From positions 146,053 through 210,052 of the forward strand of contig NZ_JBLLVA010000006.1 in assembly GCF_047739745.1 (NCBI RefSeq): a DNA stretch of 64,000 nucleotides. The letters run 5' to 3'. Origin of the DNA: Pseudaminobacter sp047739745 (GTDB taxonomy: Bacteria; Pseudomonadota; Alphaproteobacteria; Rhizobiales; Rhizobiaceae). The notes below the pieces were generated by a model, which was not told where the DNA came from, made no database searches, and worked only from the letters and a program-made list of their open reading frames with translations. A program made the translations under genes and the position numbers. Every line of letters starts with the position of its first letter. Position 1 is the first letter of the stretch. Shown here in pieces: positions 8,916 through 18,073 of the stretch.

Positions 8916-9910
8916 TTGGTGCTACCACCCTGCAGCCTGATCCGCGGATCAAGAAGCGCCAGCGCCAGGTCGGAGATCAGGACGCCGATGACGGTCAGGA
9001 AGGCCAGGAACATCAGGAACGATCCGGCAAGATACATGTCCTGGCTTTGCAGCGCCTTGATCAGCATCGGGCCGGTGGTTTCCAGCGACAGCACGATGGC
9101 GGTGATTTCCGCGCCCGAGATGATGGCCGGCAGGATCGACCCGATGTCCGAGATGAAGAAATTGAGCGCCATGCGCAGCGGGTATTTGACCAGTGTGCGG
9201 AACGGATGAAGGCCCTTGGCGCGCGCGGTGGTTACATATTGCTTGTGAAGCTCATCCAGAAGATTGGCGCGCAGGCGCCGGATCATGCTTGCCGTTCCCG
9301 CCGTGCCGATGATGATCACTGGAATCCAGATATGTTCGAGGATGGATTTCGCCTTGTCCCAGCTCATCGGCTGCTCAAGAAACCTCTGGTCCATCAGATG
9401 GCCGATAGAGGTTCCGAACCAGATATTGGCGAAATACATCAGGATGAGCGCCAGCATGAAGTTGGGGATGGCGAGCCCGAGGAGGCCGAGAAATGTCAGC
9501 CCGTAGTCGCCCCAACTGTATTGATGGGTGGCTGAATACATGCCGATCGGAAAGGCGATGATCCAGGTGAAGACGATGGTGACGAACGACACCAGCACCG
9601 TCAGCCACATGCGGTCGCCGACGACGGCGCTGACCGGCATCTCATATTCGAAGGAATAGCCGAAATCGCCCTGCAGCATGCCGGCGAGCCAATAGAAGTA
9701 GCGGACGACGGGGGGCTTGTCGAAGCCGTATTCGGTGCGCAGCATCTCGATGCGCTCGGAGTCGACACCCTCGCCTTGGGCCCGCAATTCGGCGACATAG
9801 CTGTCGAAATAATCCCCCGGCGGCAGTTCGATGATGGTGAAGACCAACGCCGATATGATCAGCAAGGTCGGGACCATCACGGCGACGCGCCAGAGTATGT
9901 ATCGCAGCAC
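8912..9910 (-). CDS. Oligopeptide-type ABC transporter permease (DppB/OppB family)
   Basis: A 332-residue permease starting with VLRYILWRVAVMVPTLL, the usual first helix of DppB/OppB proteins. The coupling loop is YVTTARAKGLHPFRTLVKYPLR and several membrane helices are clear. The start is a GTG at 9910, two bases after the stop of the binding-protein gene. The open frame continues far upstream only as a shadow of that gene. With the next permease it forms the channel of an ABC importer. The gene order here is ATPase, binding protein, permease, permease. Confidence 0.9.
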   Translation of the reverse strand: MLRYILWRVAVMVPTLLIISALVFTIIELPPGDYFDSYVAELRAQGEGVDSERIEMLRTEYGFDKPPVVRYFYWLAGMLQGDFGYSFEYEMPVSAVVGDRMWLTVLVSFVTIVFTWIIAFPIGMYSATHQYSWGDYGLTFLGLLGLAIPNFMLALILMYFANIWFGTSIGHLMDQRFLEQPMSWDKAKSILEHIWIPVIIIGTAGTASMIRRLRANLLDELHKQYVTTARAKGLHPFRTLVKYPLRMALNFFISDIGSILPAIISGAEITAIVLSLETTGPMLIKALQSQDMYLAGSFLMFLAFLTVIGVLISDLALALLDPRIRLQGGSTK

Positions 9911-9912
9911 GG

Positions 9913-11808
9913 TCAGGGTTCTCCGCCGAGCCAGAATGTGTCCGGCATATAGACGCCAAGATAGGCGGTCGGGTCGAAGCCGTAGAGCCCGTGTTCGGGC
10001 AGGTTGCGCAATCGGGAGGAAGACAGCACCGGCTGCAGCGTCGCGTTGACGATGCCGATTGAGAAGACCTGGTCGGTGTAGATGTGAAGCATCGAGTGCC
10101 AGATTTCGGCCCGCTCCCGCGATTCCATGGTTTGGCGCCACCGCTTGAGCAGTTCGAGCAATTCGATCGCCTCGGGAATGTCGGGCGGCTCGCCGATGGT
10201 GCCATGCGCCAGATAGTGGGCGCCCCATAGCGGCCACTGCAACTGATCGTCGGCCGTGGGAGCCAGTTGAGCGGGATTCATGTCGGCGGTGGGTACGCCA
10301 TTGTCGATGCCCGACCACATGGAGACCATGATCTGGCCGCCCATCGCCCGGCTGCGAAAGACGTCGCGCTGGGAAGCCCGGATGAACAGAGTGATGCCGA
10401 CCTTGCGCCAGTGATCGGTCACCAGTTCCAGCACGTCGGTCTCGAGCGTGCTTTCGCCGGCGGTTTCCACGACGATCTCTGCCTCGCGGCCATCGGGCAG
10501 GACACGCATGCCATTCGCACCCACTTTAAGACCCGCTTCATCGAGCAGCGCGCTGGCCTGCTCCGGGTCATGGTCGATCCAGGCCTTGGCGAATTCGGGA
10601 CGGTAGAGCGGGCTTTCGGAAAGAACGGTATCGGCGCTTTCCTTTGCCAGTCCGTAAAACACCGCCATGTTGATTTCGCGCCTGTCGATGGCGAGGGAAA
10701 GGGCGCGGCGCACGCGAACATCGCGCAGCAGCGGGCGCCAAATCGGATCGCCGCAATTTAGGTTCGGCAGCAGCGCCAGGCGCGAGCCCTGGGTTCTCTT
10801 CCACAGGCGGACTTTCACGGGATAGCGCTTCTCGGCATCCTTCAGGAAGGTGTAGTCGGTGAAATCTATGCCGACACATTGCAGGTCGCTTTCACCGGCG
10901 CCGGTCTTGGCGGCGATGATGGCGGAAGAACTGACATTCAGGATGAAGCGGTCGATATAGGGAAGCTGCAGCCCATGCTCGTCCACCCGATGGAAGTAGG
11001 GATTGCGCTCGAAGACAAACCGTTCAGCGGGCGGTGTTGTCCTGTTTCGCCACGGATCAAGGGTGGGCAGATCGGGATTTTCGGGGCGATATTGCCGCGA
11101 CATGCGGATGTGGAGCAGTGTCCAGGTGCGGGCGCGCGCCTCCTTCATCAATTCAGTCAGGCGAGCCGGAGCCTGGTATTTCTTGTGGAACTGCTTGAGA
11201 TAGGCAGCCGGAAGCACAAGGCTCAACGACTGGGCGGCAGCCAGTTTTGGCAGGAAGCTCGGATTGGGCGTATCCCAGGAATAGCGCACCGTCAGCGGAT
11301 CAACGATTTCGAAGCGAGCAGGCTTGCCGCGAACCACAAGGATCATGGGCATCCCGCCCGGCGTAAGCTCCTCGTTCAGCAGCACGTCCTCCCAGCAATA
11401 GCGGAAGTCTTCGACGGTAAGAGGGCTGCCGTCGGACCATTTGTGCCCTTCGCGGAGCCTGAAGGTAAAAATACGGTCCTCTTTAACCTCATAACTTGCA
11501 AGGATATCCGGGACCAGGTTGAGCTTCTCGTCGTAGCCGACCAGCCGCGCATAGCCATAGATGGTCATCAGCCTGATATCTTTCTGGCTGCCGATCAGCG
11601 TTCGTATCACGCCGCCATGCTGCCCGGGCAGCCTGCCCATGGCGCCGAGCTTCACGAGCCGCGGCGTCCTTGGCAGGCGCTGTGCGAGTTCGGGCAGCTT
11701 TCCTTGTTCGATCAGCGATCGGAAATAATCCGGTTCCCGCGCGGCCGCACCGAGTGTGCCCGGCAGAAAAGCCGCAGCAATGAGGCCAAGTGCGGTTCGC
11801 CGGTCCAT
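9913..11808 (-). CDS. Periplasmic solute-binding protein of oligopeptide-type ABC importer (SBP_bac_5)
   Basis: The 631-residue product begins with a signal peptide (MDRRTALGLIAAAFLPG...) that contains a double arginine, so Tat export is possible. It follows the family 5 binding-protein pattern, with HKWSDGSPLTVEDFRYCWED early on and DVRVRRALSLAIDRREI in the middle. It is about 100 residues longer than E. coli DppA or OppA, like a rhizobial subgroup of this family. The start at 11808 overlaps the ATPase stop by one base (TGATG); the open frame upstream of it is a shadow. It should bind a peptide-like or glycoside ligand in the periplasm; the ligand is not predictable from sequence. Confidence 0.9.
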   Translation of the reverse strand: MDRRTALGLIAAAFLPGTLGAAAREPDYFRSLIEQGKLPELAQRLPRTPRLVKLGAMGRLPGQHGGVIRTLIGSQKDIRLMTIYGYARLVGYDEKLNLVPDILASYEVKEDRIFTFRLREGHKWSDGSPLTVEDFRYCWEDVLLNEELTPGGMPMILVVRGKPARFEIVDPLTVRYSWDTPNPSFLPKLAAAQSLSLVLPAAYLKQFHKKYQAPARLTELMKEARARTWTLLHIRMSRQYRPENPDLPTLDPWRNRTTPPAERFVFERNPYFHRVDEHGLQLPYIDRFILNVSSSAIIAAKTGAGESDLQCVGIDFTDYTFLKDAEKRYPVKVRLWKRTQGSRLALLPNLNCGDPIWRPLLRDVRVRRALSLAIDRREINMAVFYGLAKESADTVLSESPLYRPEFAKAWIDHDPEQASALLDEAGLKVGANGMRVLPDGREAEIVVETAGESTLETDVLELVTDHWRKVGITLFIRASQRDVFRSRAMGGQIMVSMWSGIDNGVPTADMNPAQLAPTADDQLQWPLWGAHYLAHGTIGEPPDIPEAIELLELLKRWRQTMESRERAEIWHSMLHIYTDQVFSIGIVNATLQPVLSSSRLRNLPEHGLYGFDPTAYLGVYMPDTFWLGGEP

Positions 11809-13700
11809 CAAGCGCGCAACTCCCGAATATCGGCGGTTGGCCGGGCAAGCACGAGATGACCGCCGCCGAGATCGATCGGTGCCAAAACGCCCTCTTTGCC
11901 TTCGTCGCGGAATTGCGGCCCCCAGGCGCTCGTGTCGGAAGCACCGCTGAGCGTGAGGGTGGTGAAGTCCATCGGCCGGTCGAGATCCGGAAACGGCACG
12001 GCGGCAACCAGCGAGCGCGTGTAGGGATGAACTGGCTTGCGGAGCAGGATTTCGCGTGGCGCCAGCTCCACGATGCGCCCGCCGCACATGACCGCGATGC
12101 GGTCGGCCATATAATCCACAACCGCCAGATTGTGGGAGACGAACAGATAAGTGAGGCCGAGTTCCTTCTGCAAATCCTTCAGAAGATTGAGGATCTGGGC
12201 CTGCACCGACACGTCGAGCGCCGAAACCGGCTCGTCGCAGATCAAGAGGTCCGGACCGAGCGCCAGTGCGCGCGCAATGCCGATACGCTGGCGCTGACCA
12301 CCGGAAAAACTGTTGGGATAGCGGCTGATGAAGCGCTGATCGAGGCCGATCGCCTGCATCAGCGTCTTCACCATGGCCAGCCGTGACCGGGTGTCGCCGC
12401 GTTCGTGGATTTCCAGTGGCTCGCTGAGAATGTTCTGCACCGTCATGCGCGGCGAAAGCGACGAGACCGGATCCTGGAAGACCATCTGGATCTTGGTGCG
12501 TAGTTCATGCAGCACCGGCCCCTCGGCCGCCAGCACATCGATGGGACCATCGCTGCCGTTGAAGACGACCGAGCCGCCGTCCGGCGTTATCGCGCGCATG
12601 AGGATCTTGGCGACGGTGGTCTTACCGGAACCGCTTTCGCCGACCAGCCCGAGGCATTCGCCACGCCATATGTCGAAGTCCACGCCGTCCACGGCGCGAA
12701 CGATGGTCTTGTGCTCCTGCCCCAGCCATCCGGATTTGCGGGTTGTGAAAGACTTGGTCAGCCCTTTGACCGACACCAGAATGTCCGGGCCGTTCGATCT
12801 CGGCGGCTTGCGCCTGCCCAGTAGATTTTCGACATTCACCGGCACCTCGCGCAGGGCCTTCAGCCTTTCACCCGGTTTGAGGTCGAAATGCGGGACGGCC
12901 GCCATCAGGCCCTTGAGATAGGGATGGCCGGGCCGCCGGAAGATCGCCTCGACCGGCCCTGCCTCCATGATCTGGCCGTGATAGATGACCACCACTTCGT
13001 CGGCGACATTCGCCACCACGCCCAAATCATGGGTGATGAGCAGCATGGCCATGTTGAGTCTGGTCTGAAGCTCGCGCAGCAATTGCAGGATCTGCGCCTG
13101 GATGGTGACGTCAAGCGCCGTCGTCGGCTCGTCGGCGATCAGCAGCGCCGGCTTGCAGATCAAGGCCATGGCGATCATCGCGCGCTGCCGCAGGCCGCCT
13201 GAGAGCTCGAAAGGATACATGTGATAGGCCCGCCGAGGCTCGGGGAAGCCAACCAACCCGAGCATTTCCTCGGTTCGCTCCTTTCGCTCCGCCGCCGACA
13301 GCGGAGTGTGGATTTGCAAAGCCTCGCTGACCTGGTCGCCGATCGTATGCAGCGGCGAAAGCGACGTCATCGGCTCCTGGAAGATGTTGCCTATGCGGCT
13401 GCCGCGCAACGCCCTGATTTCCGGTCCGTCTCGCCGCATCTTGAGAATATCGACCTGCCGGCCGGAATTGTTTGGATCGGAAAACAGGATACGGCCGCGC
13501 ACCCGCGCTGATGGCGGCAGAATGCCCATGACTGCCTGACCGGTCACCGATTTGCCGGAACCGGACTCGCCCACCAGAGCGGTGACCTTGCCGGGAAGGA
13601 CGCGCAGGCTGGCACCTCTGACCGCGTGGATGGGTCCGCCCATGATGGCGAACGAAATGCCCAGGTCTTCGATTCGCAGAAGATCAGCGCCTGAGTCCAT
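11808..13700 (-). CDS. Fused double ATP-binding subunit of oligopeptide-type ABC importer (DppD-DppF fusion)
   Basis: About 630 residues with two complete nucleotide-binding domains. The first has Walker A GESGSGKSVTG, signature LSGGLRQRAM and Walker B LLIADEPTTALD. The second, from about residue 310, has GESGSGKTTVAK, FSGGQRQRIGIARAL and LLICDEPVSALD. Each is followed by the HPYLKGL or HPYTRSLVAAVP oligopeptide-ATPase tail. It powers the two downstream permeases and replaces the separate DppD and DppF subunits. The ATG at 13700 is used; a GTG two codons upstream (13706) is equally possible. It is the first gene of a tight four-gene operon. Confidence 0.93.
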   Translation of the reverse strand: MDSGADLLRIEDLGISFAIMGGPIHAVRGASLRVLPGKVTALVGESGSGKSVTGQAVMGILPPSARVRGRILFSDPNNSGRQVDILKMRRDGPEIRALRGSRIGNIFQEPMTSLSPLHTIGDQVSEALQIHTPLSAAERKERTEEMLGLVGFPEPRRAYHMYPFELSGGLRQRAMIAMALICKPALLIADEPTTALDVTIQAQILQLLRELQTRLNMAMLLITHDLGVVANVADEVVVIYHGQIMEAGPVEAIFRRPGHPYLKGLMAAVPHFDLKPGERLKALREVPVNVENLLGRRKPPRSNGPDILVSVKGLTKSFTTRKSGWLGQEHKTIVRAVDGVDFDIWRGECLGLVGESGSGKTTVAKILMRAITPDGGSVVFNGSDGPIDVLAAEGPVLHELRTKIQMVFQDPVSSLSPRMTVQNILSEPLEIHERGDTRSRLAMVKTLMQAIGLDQRFISRYPNSFSGGQRQRIGIARALALGPDLLICDEPVSALDVSVQAQILNLLKDLQKELGLTYLFVSHNLAVVDYMADRIAVMCGGRIVELAPREILLRKPVHPYTRSLVAAVPFPDLDRPMDFTTLTLSGASDTSAWGPQFRDEGKEGVLAPIDLGGGHLVLARPTADIRELRA

Positions 13701-13784
13701 TCTCACACTGCCCCGCGTCCGGTGAGGAAAGAGACTATCGTACCCTCACCTGCCTGCCTAGGTAGCCAAAATGCGGGTTCCTGG

Positions 13785-14735
13785 TCACGGAACGGGACAG
13801 GAACTGTCGTCCAGAACATCCGCGCAATGCGGCGATCGGCGAAATTCGTCATAGTAGAGGGTCCATTCGCCGGAATGTGCGGCGCGGTAGGGACCGAACT
13901 TGAAGTACTGGTTTTTGCCCAATCCCTTATCCGCGTGGCCGATATGGCCCTTGACGGTGATGATCGGCTTGCCGTTGGCAAGAAGCTCTATGTGGCCGGT
14001 GCCGTCCGGGCCCGGTTTGCTGAAGACGGCAAAATCGATCCAGCCCGAATCCGGCGACGGCAGCTCGTTGCCGTAGCGCGTGACGGTGATCGCGTCGGTG
14101 CAATCCTGGAACAGCTCGCCATCTGCCTCCACCCAGGTGGGGTCGGCAGCGACCAGCGCGCGCATCTGGTTGGTTTCCGGACGAAGCCAGACTGGCGTTT
14201 CGTTGGCGGCGCATGCGGCGGGGCCGTCTCCCGACCTCTCGGATTGAGGCAGATAATTGGTCTCGACCGTCGCGAAGAGCTTGCCCCGCCTCATCCGCAG
14301 GGCAAGAAATGGGCTGAAATCGCCTTCGGCGCCTGGTTCTATCTCGCGCTTCCACTGGGCAACCAGAAAACGATGATCGTCGCGCGGAATCGGGTTGACG
14401 AATCTGATCGAAAACCCGTACCAAACACCCTCATCATAGGGCACGCGCAGTTCGGTCTTCTCCCAGATTTCGGCGCGTTCGCTGCAGCCGTCGCTCGAAG
14501 CGGGGCACACCGGCTTGACGCTGAGCTTGATCGCGCCTGCGCCATCTCGCTTCACCTTTCGCTGGAACTCGACGGTTCCGGCGCTTTGTTCGAAATTCTC
14601 GCGATAGTAGAGGCCGCCCTCGGCTGAGAAATCCGACCCGTCAAATCCGTCGCGCAGCACCTGGCTGGCAGGTGCGGCCGCCTGGCTCCAGATGCAAAAG
14701 ACGGCGGCAAGGCCGATCATCCTCCTCATGTTCAT
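13785..14735 (-). CDS. Secreted polysaccharide lyase-like protein (PF14099 type)
   Basis: A 316-residue exported protein with a signal peptide over residues 1-24 (MIGLAAVFCIWSQAAA). The mature part has the jelly-roll lyase/glucanase-like pattern: RAEIWEKTELRVPYDEG, WYGFSIRFVNP, FLVAQWKRE and the C-terminal YFKFGPYR...WTLYYDEFRR. I assign it to the PF14099 'polysaccharide lyase' family from these motifs; cleavage of a uronate-containing glycan is inferred only. Its start overlaps the cyclase gene stop by 4 bp (ATGA), so it is co-translated with a cyclase gene. It may trim or remodel the glycan made by the neighbouring glycosyltransferases. Confidence 0.75.
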   Translation of the reverse strand: MNMRRMIGLAAVFCIWSQAAAPASQVLRDGFDGSDFSAEGGLYYRENFEQSAGTVEFQRKVKRDGAGAIKLSVKPVCPASSDGCSERAEIWEKTELRVPYDEGVWYGFSIRFVNPIPRDDHRFLVAQWKREIEPGAEGDFSPFLALRMRRGKLFATVETNYLPQSERSGDGPAACAANETPVWLRPETNQMRALVAADPTWVEADGELFQDCTDAITVTRYGNELPSPDSGWIDFAVFSKPGPDGTGHIELLANGKPIITVKGHIGHADKGLGKNQYFKFGPYRAAHSGEWTLYYDEFRRSPHCADVLDDSSCPVP

Positions 14736-16069
14736 TGGCGTTCCTTTGCGTCCGGTGCGGAAAGCCTGCTGGCATCACGGTGGAGCAGCATGACCTGCTC
14801 GGCGTCCGACATCGCGTGGATCGCCTCGAGGCCGTCCTCATCGTCAGCAAGGGTCGCGTCGTCCAGTTCCGGAGAAAGAACTGTCAGCTTCTGCCTTATG
14901 CCCGCCAGCTTCTCCCTGCCGAGCGTCACCCAGCCTTCGTCGCCGCAATAATCGGCGAAGTCCTTGCTGGCGATCAGACGATAGGAATACTTCTTGGTCA
15001 GCATCTGCAGCCGCTGGACTTCATTTACCGCCGATCCGAAAACCGAGAAAGTCAGCCGATCGGATAGGCCGACATTGCCGAACATGACATTGCCGATATG
15101 CAGGCCGATGCCATAGCCGATCTCTTCCAGCCCTTCGCGCTTTCTGCGAGCATTCAACCCTGCCATGCGGGAAGTCGCCTTCGAGGCCGCGGCAAGTGCG
15201 GCCTGGCAGGCGGCCTGCGATGGAGCCCGATGCCGTTCACACGGATAGACCGCCAGAAATCCGTCGCCGAGAAAGCTCAGGATCTGGCCGCCAGCCCGGT
15301 TGAACGGAGCCGCGATCGCGTCGAAAAACTGGTTGAGCGTCGCGATATAGACTTCCCGGCCGGTCGTTTCGGCGAGCCGGGCCGAACCGCGCATGTCGGC
15401 CATCACCAGCACGGCGCGGATGGTATCGCCTTCGCCACGCTTGATCTGGCCGTTGAGCACGCGCTTGCCCGCGTCGCCGCCCAGATAGGTTTTCAGCATG
15501 TTGTCGGCGAGTTTGTTGAGCACGGCCATCTTGCTTGCGACGGCCAAGTGACTCTGGATGCGCAGCAGCGCCGCAATCATGCTGTCACTAAAGCCTGCCG
15601 GACTGTCGGTCGACCATGAACCCATCATTCCTTGGCTGGAGTCGCCGCCGAACGAATGGACGAAGGCGATGTAATCGGTAACGCCCAGAAGTTTGAGGTC
15701 CTCGAATATGGGAAACTCCGAAGGTGTTGAAGGATCGATGCGCCGGCGTAGATGGTCGAGCTTATTGCTGAGCAGATGATAGTAGGGACTGCGCACGAAT
15801 CGTTCCGACGGCTCTCCCGGACCCTTGCGGAGGCCTTCTATCTCGATGCCGTGGCCACGTTCCCAAGTGAAGCCGAGCGCATCGTAAAGCGGATGCAGCA
15901 TGGCAAAGCTCAGATGCACCCGGACGAGCGGCAGACCGGCCGCGGCAAGCCTTTCGCAGAAGCCGCGCACCATGGCTTCAAGCTCGTCGCCGGCCAACGA
16001 TGAGCTAGTCAACCAGTCGGCCACCTTGTCAATCAGGGTGGCCGAGATATCGGTCTGCGCTGCGCTCAT
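14732..16069 (-). CDS. Class III adenylate/guanylate cyclase with N-terminal sensor-like domain
   Basis: A 445-residue soluble protein. Residues 1-200 look like an N-terminal regulatory domain seen in front of rhizobial cyclases (GFCERLAAAGLPLVRVHLS, then HPLYDALGFTW). The catalytic domain is about 215-400. The metal aspartates are D225 (MADMRGS) and D269 (SFLGDGFLAVYP), and the dimer region is FSVFGSAVNEVQRLQ. A 45-residue acidic tail follows. It should make cAMP or cGMP. The ATG at 16069 follows a GTGAGG motif; the longer open frame to 16162 lacks a good site. The next gene, a lyase, overlaps by ATGA. It lies among glycan genes and 3 kb from a cyclic-nucleotide-binding protein. Confidence 0.88.
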   Translation of the reverse strand: MSAAQTDISATLIDKVADWLTSSSLAGDELEAMVRGFCERLAAAGLPLVRVHLSFAMLHPLYDALGFTWERGHGIEIEGLRKGPGEPSERFVRSPYYHLLSNKLDHLRRRIDPSTPSEFPIFEDLKLLGVTDYIAFVHSFGGDSSQGMMGSWSTDSPAGFSDSMIAALLRIQSHLAVASKMAVLNKLADNMLKTYLGGDAGKRVLNGQIKRGEGDTIRAVLVMADMRGSARLAETTGREVYIATLNQFFDAIAAPFNRAGGQILSFLGDGFLAVYPCERHRAPSQAACQAALAAASKATSRMAGLNARRKREGLEEIGYGIGLHIGNVMFGNVGLSDRLTFSVFGSAVNEVQRLQMLTKKYSYRLIASKDFADYCGDEGWVTLGREKLAGIRQKLTVLSPELDDATLADDEDGLEAIHAMSDAEQVMLLHRDASRLSAPDAKERQ

Positions 16070-16240
16070 GGTCCCGGACCTCACAAGCGGATGCCAGACA
16101 GGCGGCACCCTTGACCTCAAAGTTGAGCTTAGCGAAGCCGGGATCGGGAAGGAAGCCGCCATTCAACCTTGCAGCCAGGCATGCAATTGATGTTATGTTG
16201 AAATTGGATGCTCGAACTCAGCGTGCTAGGCTTGGAGCCG

Positions 16241-17329
16241 ATGCGAATTGCCTTTTACGCACCGCTGAAATCGCCAGATCATCCGGTTGCATCGGGCGAC
16301 CGGCAGATGGCGCGGCTGCTGATCAACGCGTTGCGACGCGGCGGCCATCATGTCGAACTGGTTTCGCAAATGCGCGGCTATGTTCGCCAGCCGGATCGGG
16401 AATGTCTGGACGCGATCAAGGCTGAGGCCGAGACTGAGATCGACCGGTTGACCGGACTTTGGAAGCGCGGCCGCAAGCCCGATCTCTGGTTCTGCTATCA
16501 TCCCTACTACAAGGCGCCGGATCTGATCGGGCCAGCACTGTCCGCAAGGTTCGCCATTTCCTATGTGACGGCGGAAGCATCCTATTCGCGGCGACGCAAT
16601 CTCGGCTCTTGGGCGGAGACGCAAAGGCTGGTGGCGGCTGGGGTGGAGCAGGCGGCGCTGAACATCTGCTTCACAAAGAGGGATCGTGAGGGACTCTCCA
16701 TTGTCGCGCCCGGCGCGGTGCTCGGCATGTTGCCGCCCTTCATCGATACGTCTCCTTTCGTGAAGCTGGCGCCTAGCCCCTGCCCTTCGCGTCTGGTGAC
16801 CGTCGCCATGATGCGGCCGGGCGACAAGCTTGAAAGCTATCGGATGCTTGCGCGGGCACTCCAGTTGATTGCAGATCCAGACTGGTCGCTTTCCGTCGTC
16901 GGAGACGGGCCAAGTCGGGCCGAGGTCTTCGCACTTTTTGCCGGTATTCCGTCGGAGCGCATCACATGGCACGGCGAGGTGGAGCCCGACGAAGTGCCGG
17001 CGATACTTTGCCAGGGCGGCATCTATGTCTGGCCCGGCTACGGCGAAGCCTATGGGGTGGCTTATCTCGAAGCGCAGGCAGCGGGACTGCCTGTAGTGGC
17101 GCAGAACGTTGCCGGCGTGCCGGAGGTGGTGCGGAACCGGCGAACCGGCCTTCTGACAGCTCCCGACGACGTGCCGGCATTTGCTGCAGCCATCGCAAGC
17201 CTGCTGACGCATAACAACGAGAAGGCGGCGATGGCCGAAGCTGCGCGACGGTTCGTGCTGGAGGAGCGCTCGCTCGAAATTGCCTCCAAACGTTTGGCCG
17301 AGCTTTTCCGGAAAGCCGGCGTGTCATGA
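16241..17329 (+). CDS. Glycosyltransferase, GT4-like (GT-B fold)
   Basis: A 362-residue glycosyltransferase. The N-terminal domain starts MRIAFYAPLKSPDHPVASGD, with a GDRQMARLLINAL acceptor-side helix. The C-terminal nucleotide-sugar domain shows LSVVGDGPSRAEV, WHGEVEPDEVP and the E-x7-E region YGEAYGVAYLEAQ followed by GLPVVA. It should transfer a sugar from a nucleotide donor to a growing glycan on the cytoplasmic face. The ATG at 16241 has GGAG upstream. The stop overlaps the start of the deacetylase-like gene by 4 bp (ATGA). It is divergent from the cyclase gene, with about 170 bp between the starts. Confidence 0.9.
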   Translation: MRIAFYAPLKSPDHPVASGDRQMARLLINALRRGGHHVELVSQMRGYVRQPDRECLDAIKAEAETEIDRLTGLWKRGRKPDLWFCYHPYYKAPDLIGPALSARFAISYVTAEASYSRRRNLGSWAETQRLVAAGVEQAALNICFTKRDREGLSIVAPGAVLGMLPPFIDTSPFVKLAPSPCPSRLVTVAMMRPGDKLESYRMLARALQLIADPDWSLSVVGDGPSRAEVFALFAGIPSERITWHGEVEPDEVPAILCQGGIYVWPGYGEAYGVAYLEAQAAGLPVVAQNVAGVPEVVRNRRTGLLTAPDDVPAFAAAIASLLTHNNEKAAMAEAARRFVLEERSLEIASKRLAELFRKAGVS

Positions 17330-18072
17330 CGACCGATGTGGCCTGGCTGCCGCTCCGACAGGAACTCGCGCGATGGCGGCACGCCGGCCGTACCGCCGAG
17401 TTCTGGCTGAGGGACGATGACGCCATCGAACCAACTCCGGCGCTCGGCCGACTGCTCAGGCTCACCGGTGAATTTGCCGTGCCGGTGACGCTGGCGATCA
17501 TCCCGGCCTACACCGGCGAAGCCCTCGCAAGCAGCCTGGAAGCCGCGCATACTTCGGTCGCGGTTCACGGCTGGTCGCACCGGAACCATGCGGTCGACGG
17601 CGAGAAAAAACAGGAGCTGGGGCCACATCGGCCAGGTGATGTCGTGTTTGAAGAACTGTCGCGCGGACTAACGCAAGTCAGGCGGCTCCATGGCCAGCGC
17701 GCGCTGCCGATGCTGGTGCCGCCATGGAACCGGATCGAATCTGGTCTGCTGGCCGGTCTCGGTTCGATCGGATTTAAGGCGCTGTCGGCGTTCGGCCCCC
17801 CGCGCAACGCGCCCATTTTGGTGATCAACAGCAATGTCGATATCATCGACTGGCACGGCACACGCGGCTGCCGCGATCACACCATGCTTGTTCGGGAGGT
17901 CACCGCGCAGCTTGGTCGCGCGTTCGACGGTGGCGATCCGGTCGGCCTGTTGACACATCATCTGCTGCACGATGAAGCGGCATGGTCGTTCCTGCAACGC
18001 CTTTTCGAGACGACAGCGCGGCAGGGTGGCAAATGGCGATCCGCCAAGGAACTGCTCGAAGGAAGTGATTAG
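17326..18072 (+). CDS. Polysaccharide deacetylase-like protein
   Basis: A 248-residue protein with features of the NodB-homology deacetylase fold. These are FWLRDDDAIEP for the metal-binding aspartates near residue 27, VPVTLAIIPAY, and VHGWSHRNH with the metal histidines near 84-89; LVPPWNR follows. It may remove acetyl groups from a glycan. No signal peptide is seen, so it probably acts in the cytoplasm on a precursor. It overlaps the preceding glycosyltransferase gene by ATGA, a strong sign of functional coupling. Its end lies one base from the end of the convergent hydrolase gene. Confidence 0.8.
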   Translation: MTTDVAWLPLRQELARWRHAGRTAEFWLRDDDAIEPTPALGRLLRLTGEFAVPVTLAIIPAYTGEALASSLEAAHTSVAVHGWSHRNHAVDGEKKQELGPHRPGDVVFEELSRGLTQVRRLHGQRALPMLVPPWNRIESGLLAGLGSIGFKALSAFGPPRNAPILVINSNVDIIDWHGTRGCRDHTMLVREVTAQLGRAFDGGDPVGLLTHHLLHDEAAWSFLQRLFETTARQGGKWRSAKELLEGSD

Positions 18073-18073
18073 A

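Noticed and set aside
13722..14627. Plus-strand 301-codon open frame
   Set aside because: Antisense shadow of the polysaccharide lyase-like gene, which has a signal peptide and family motifs.
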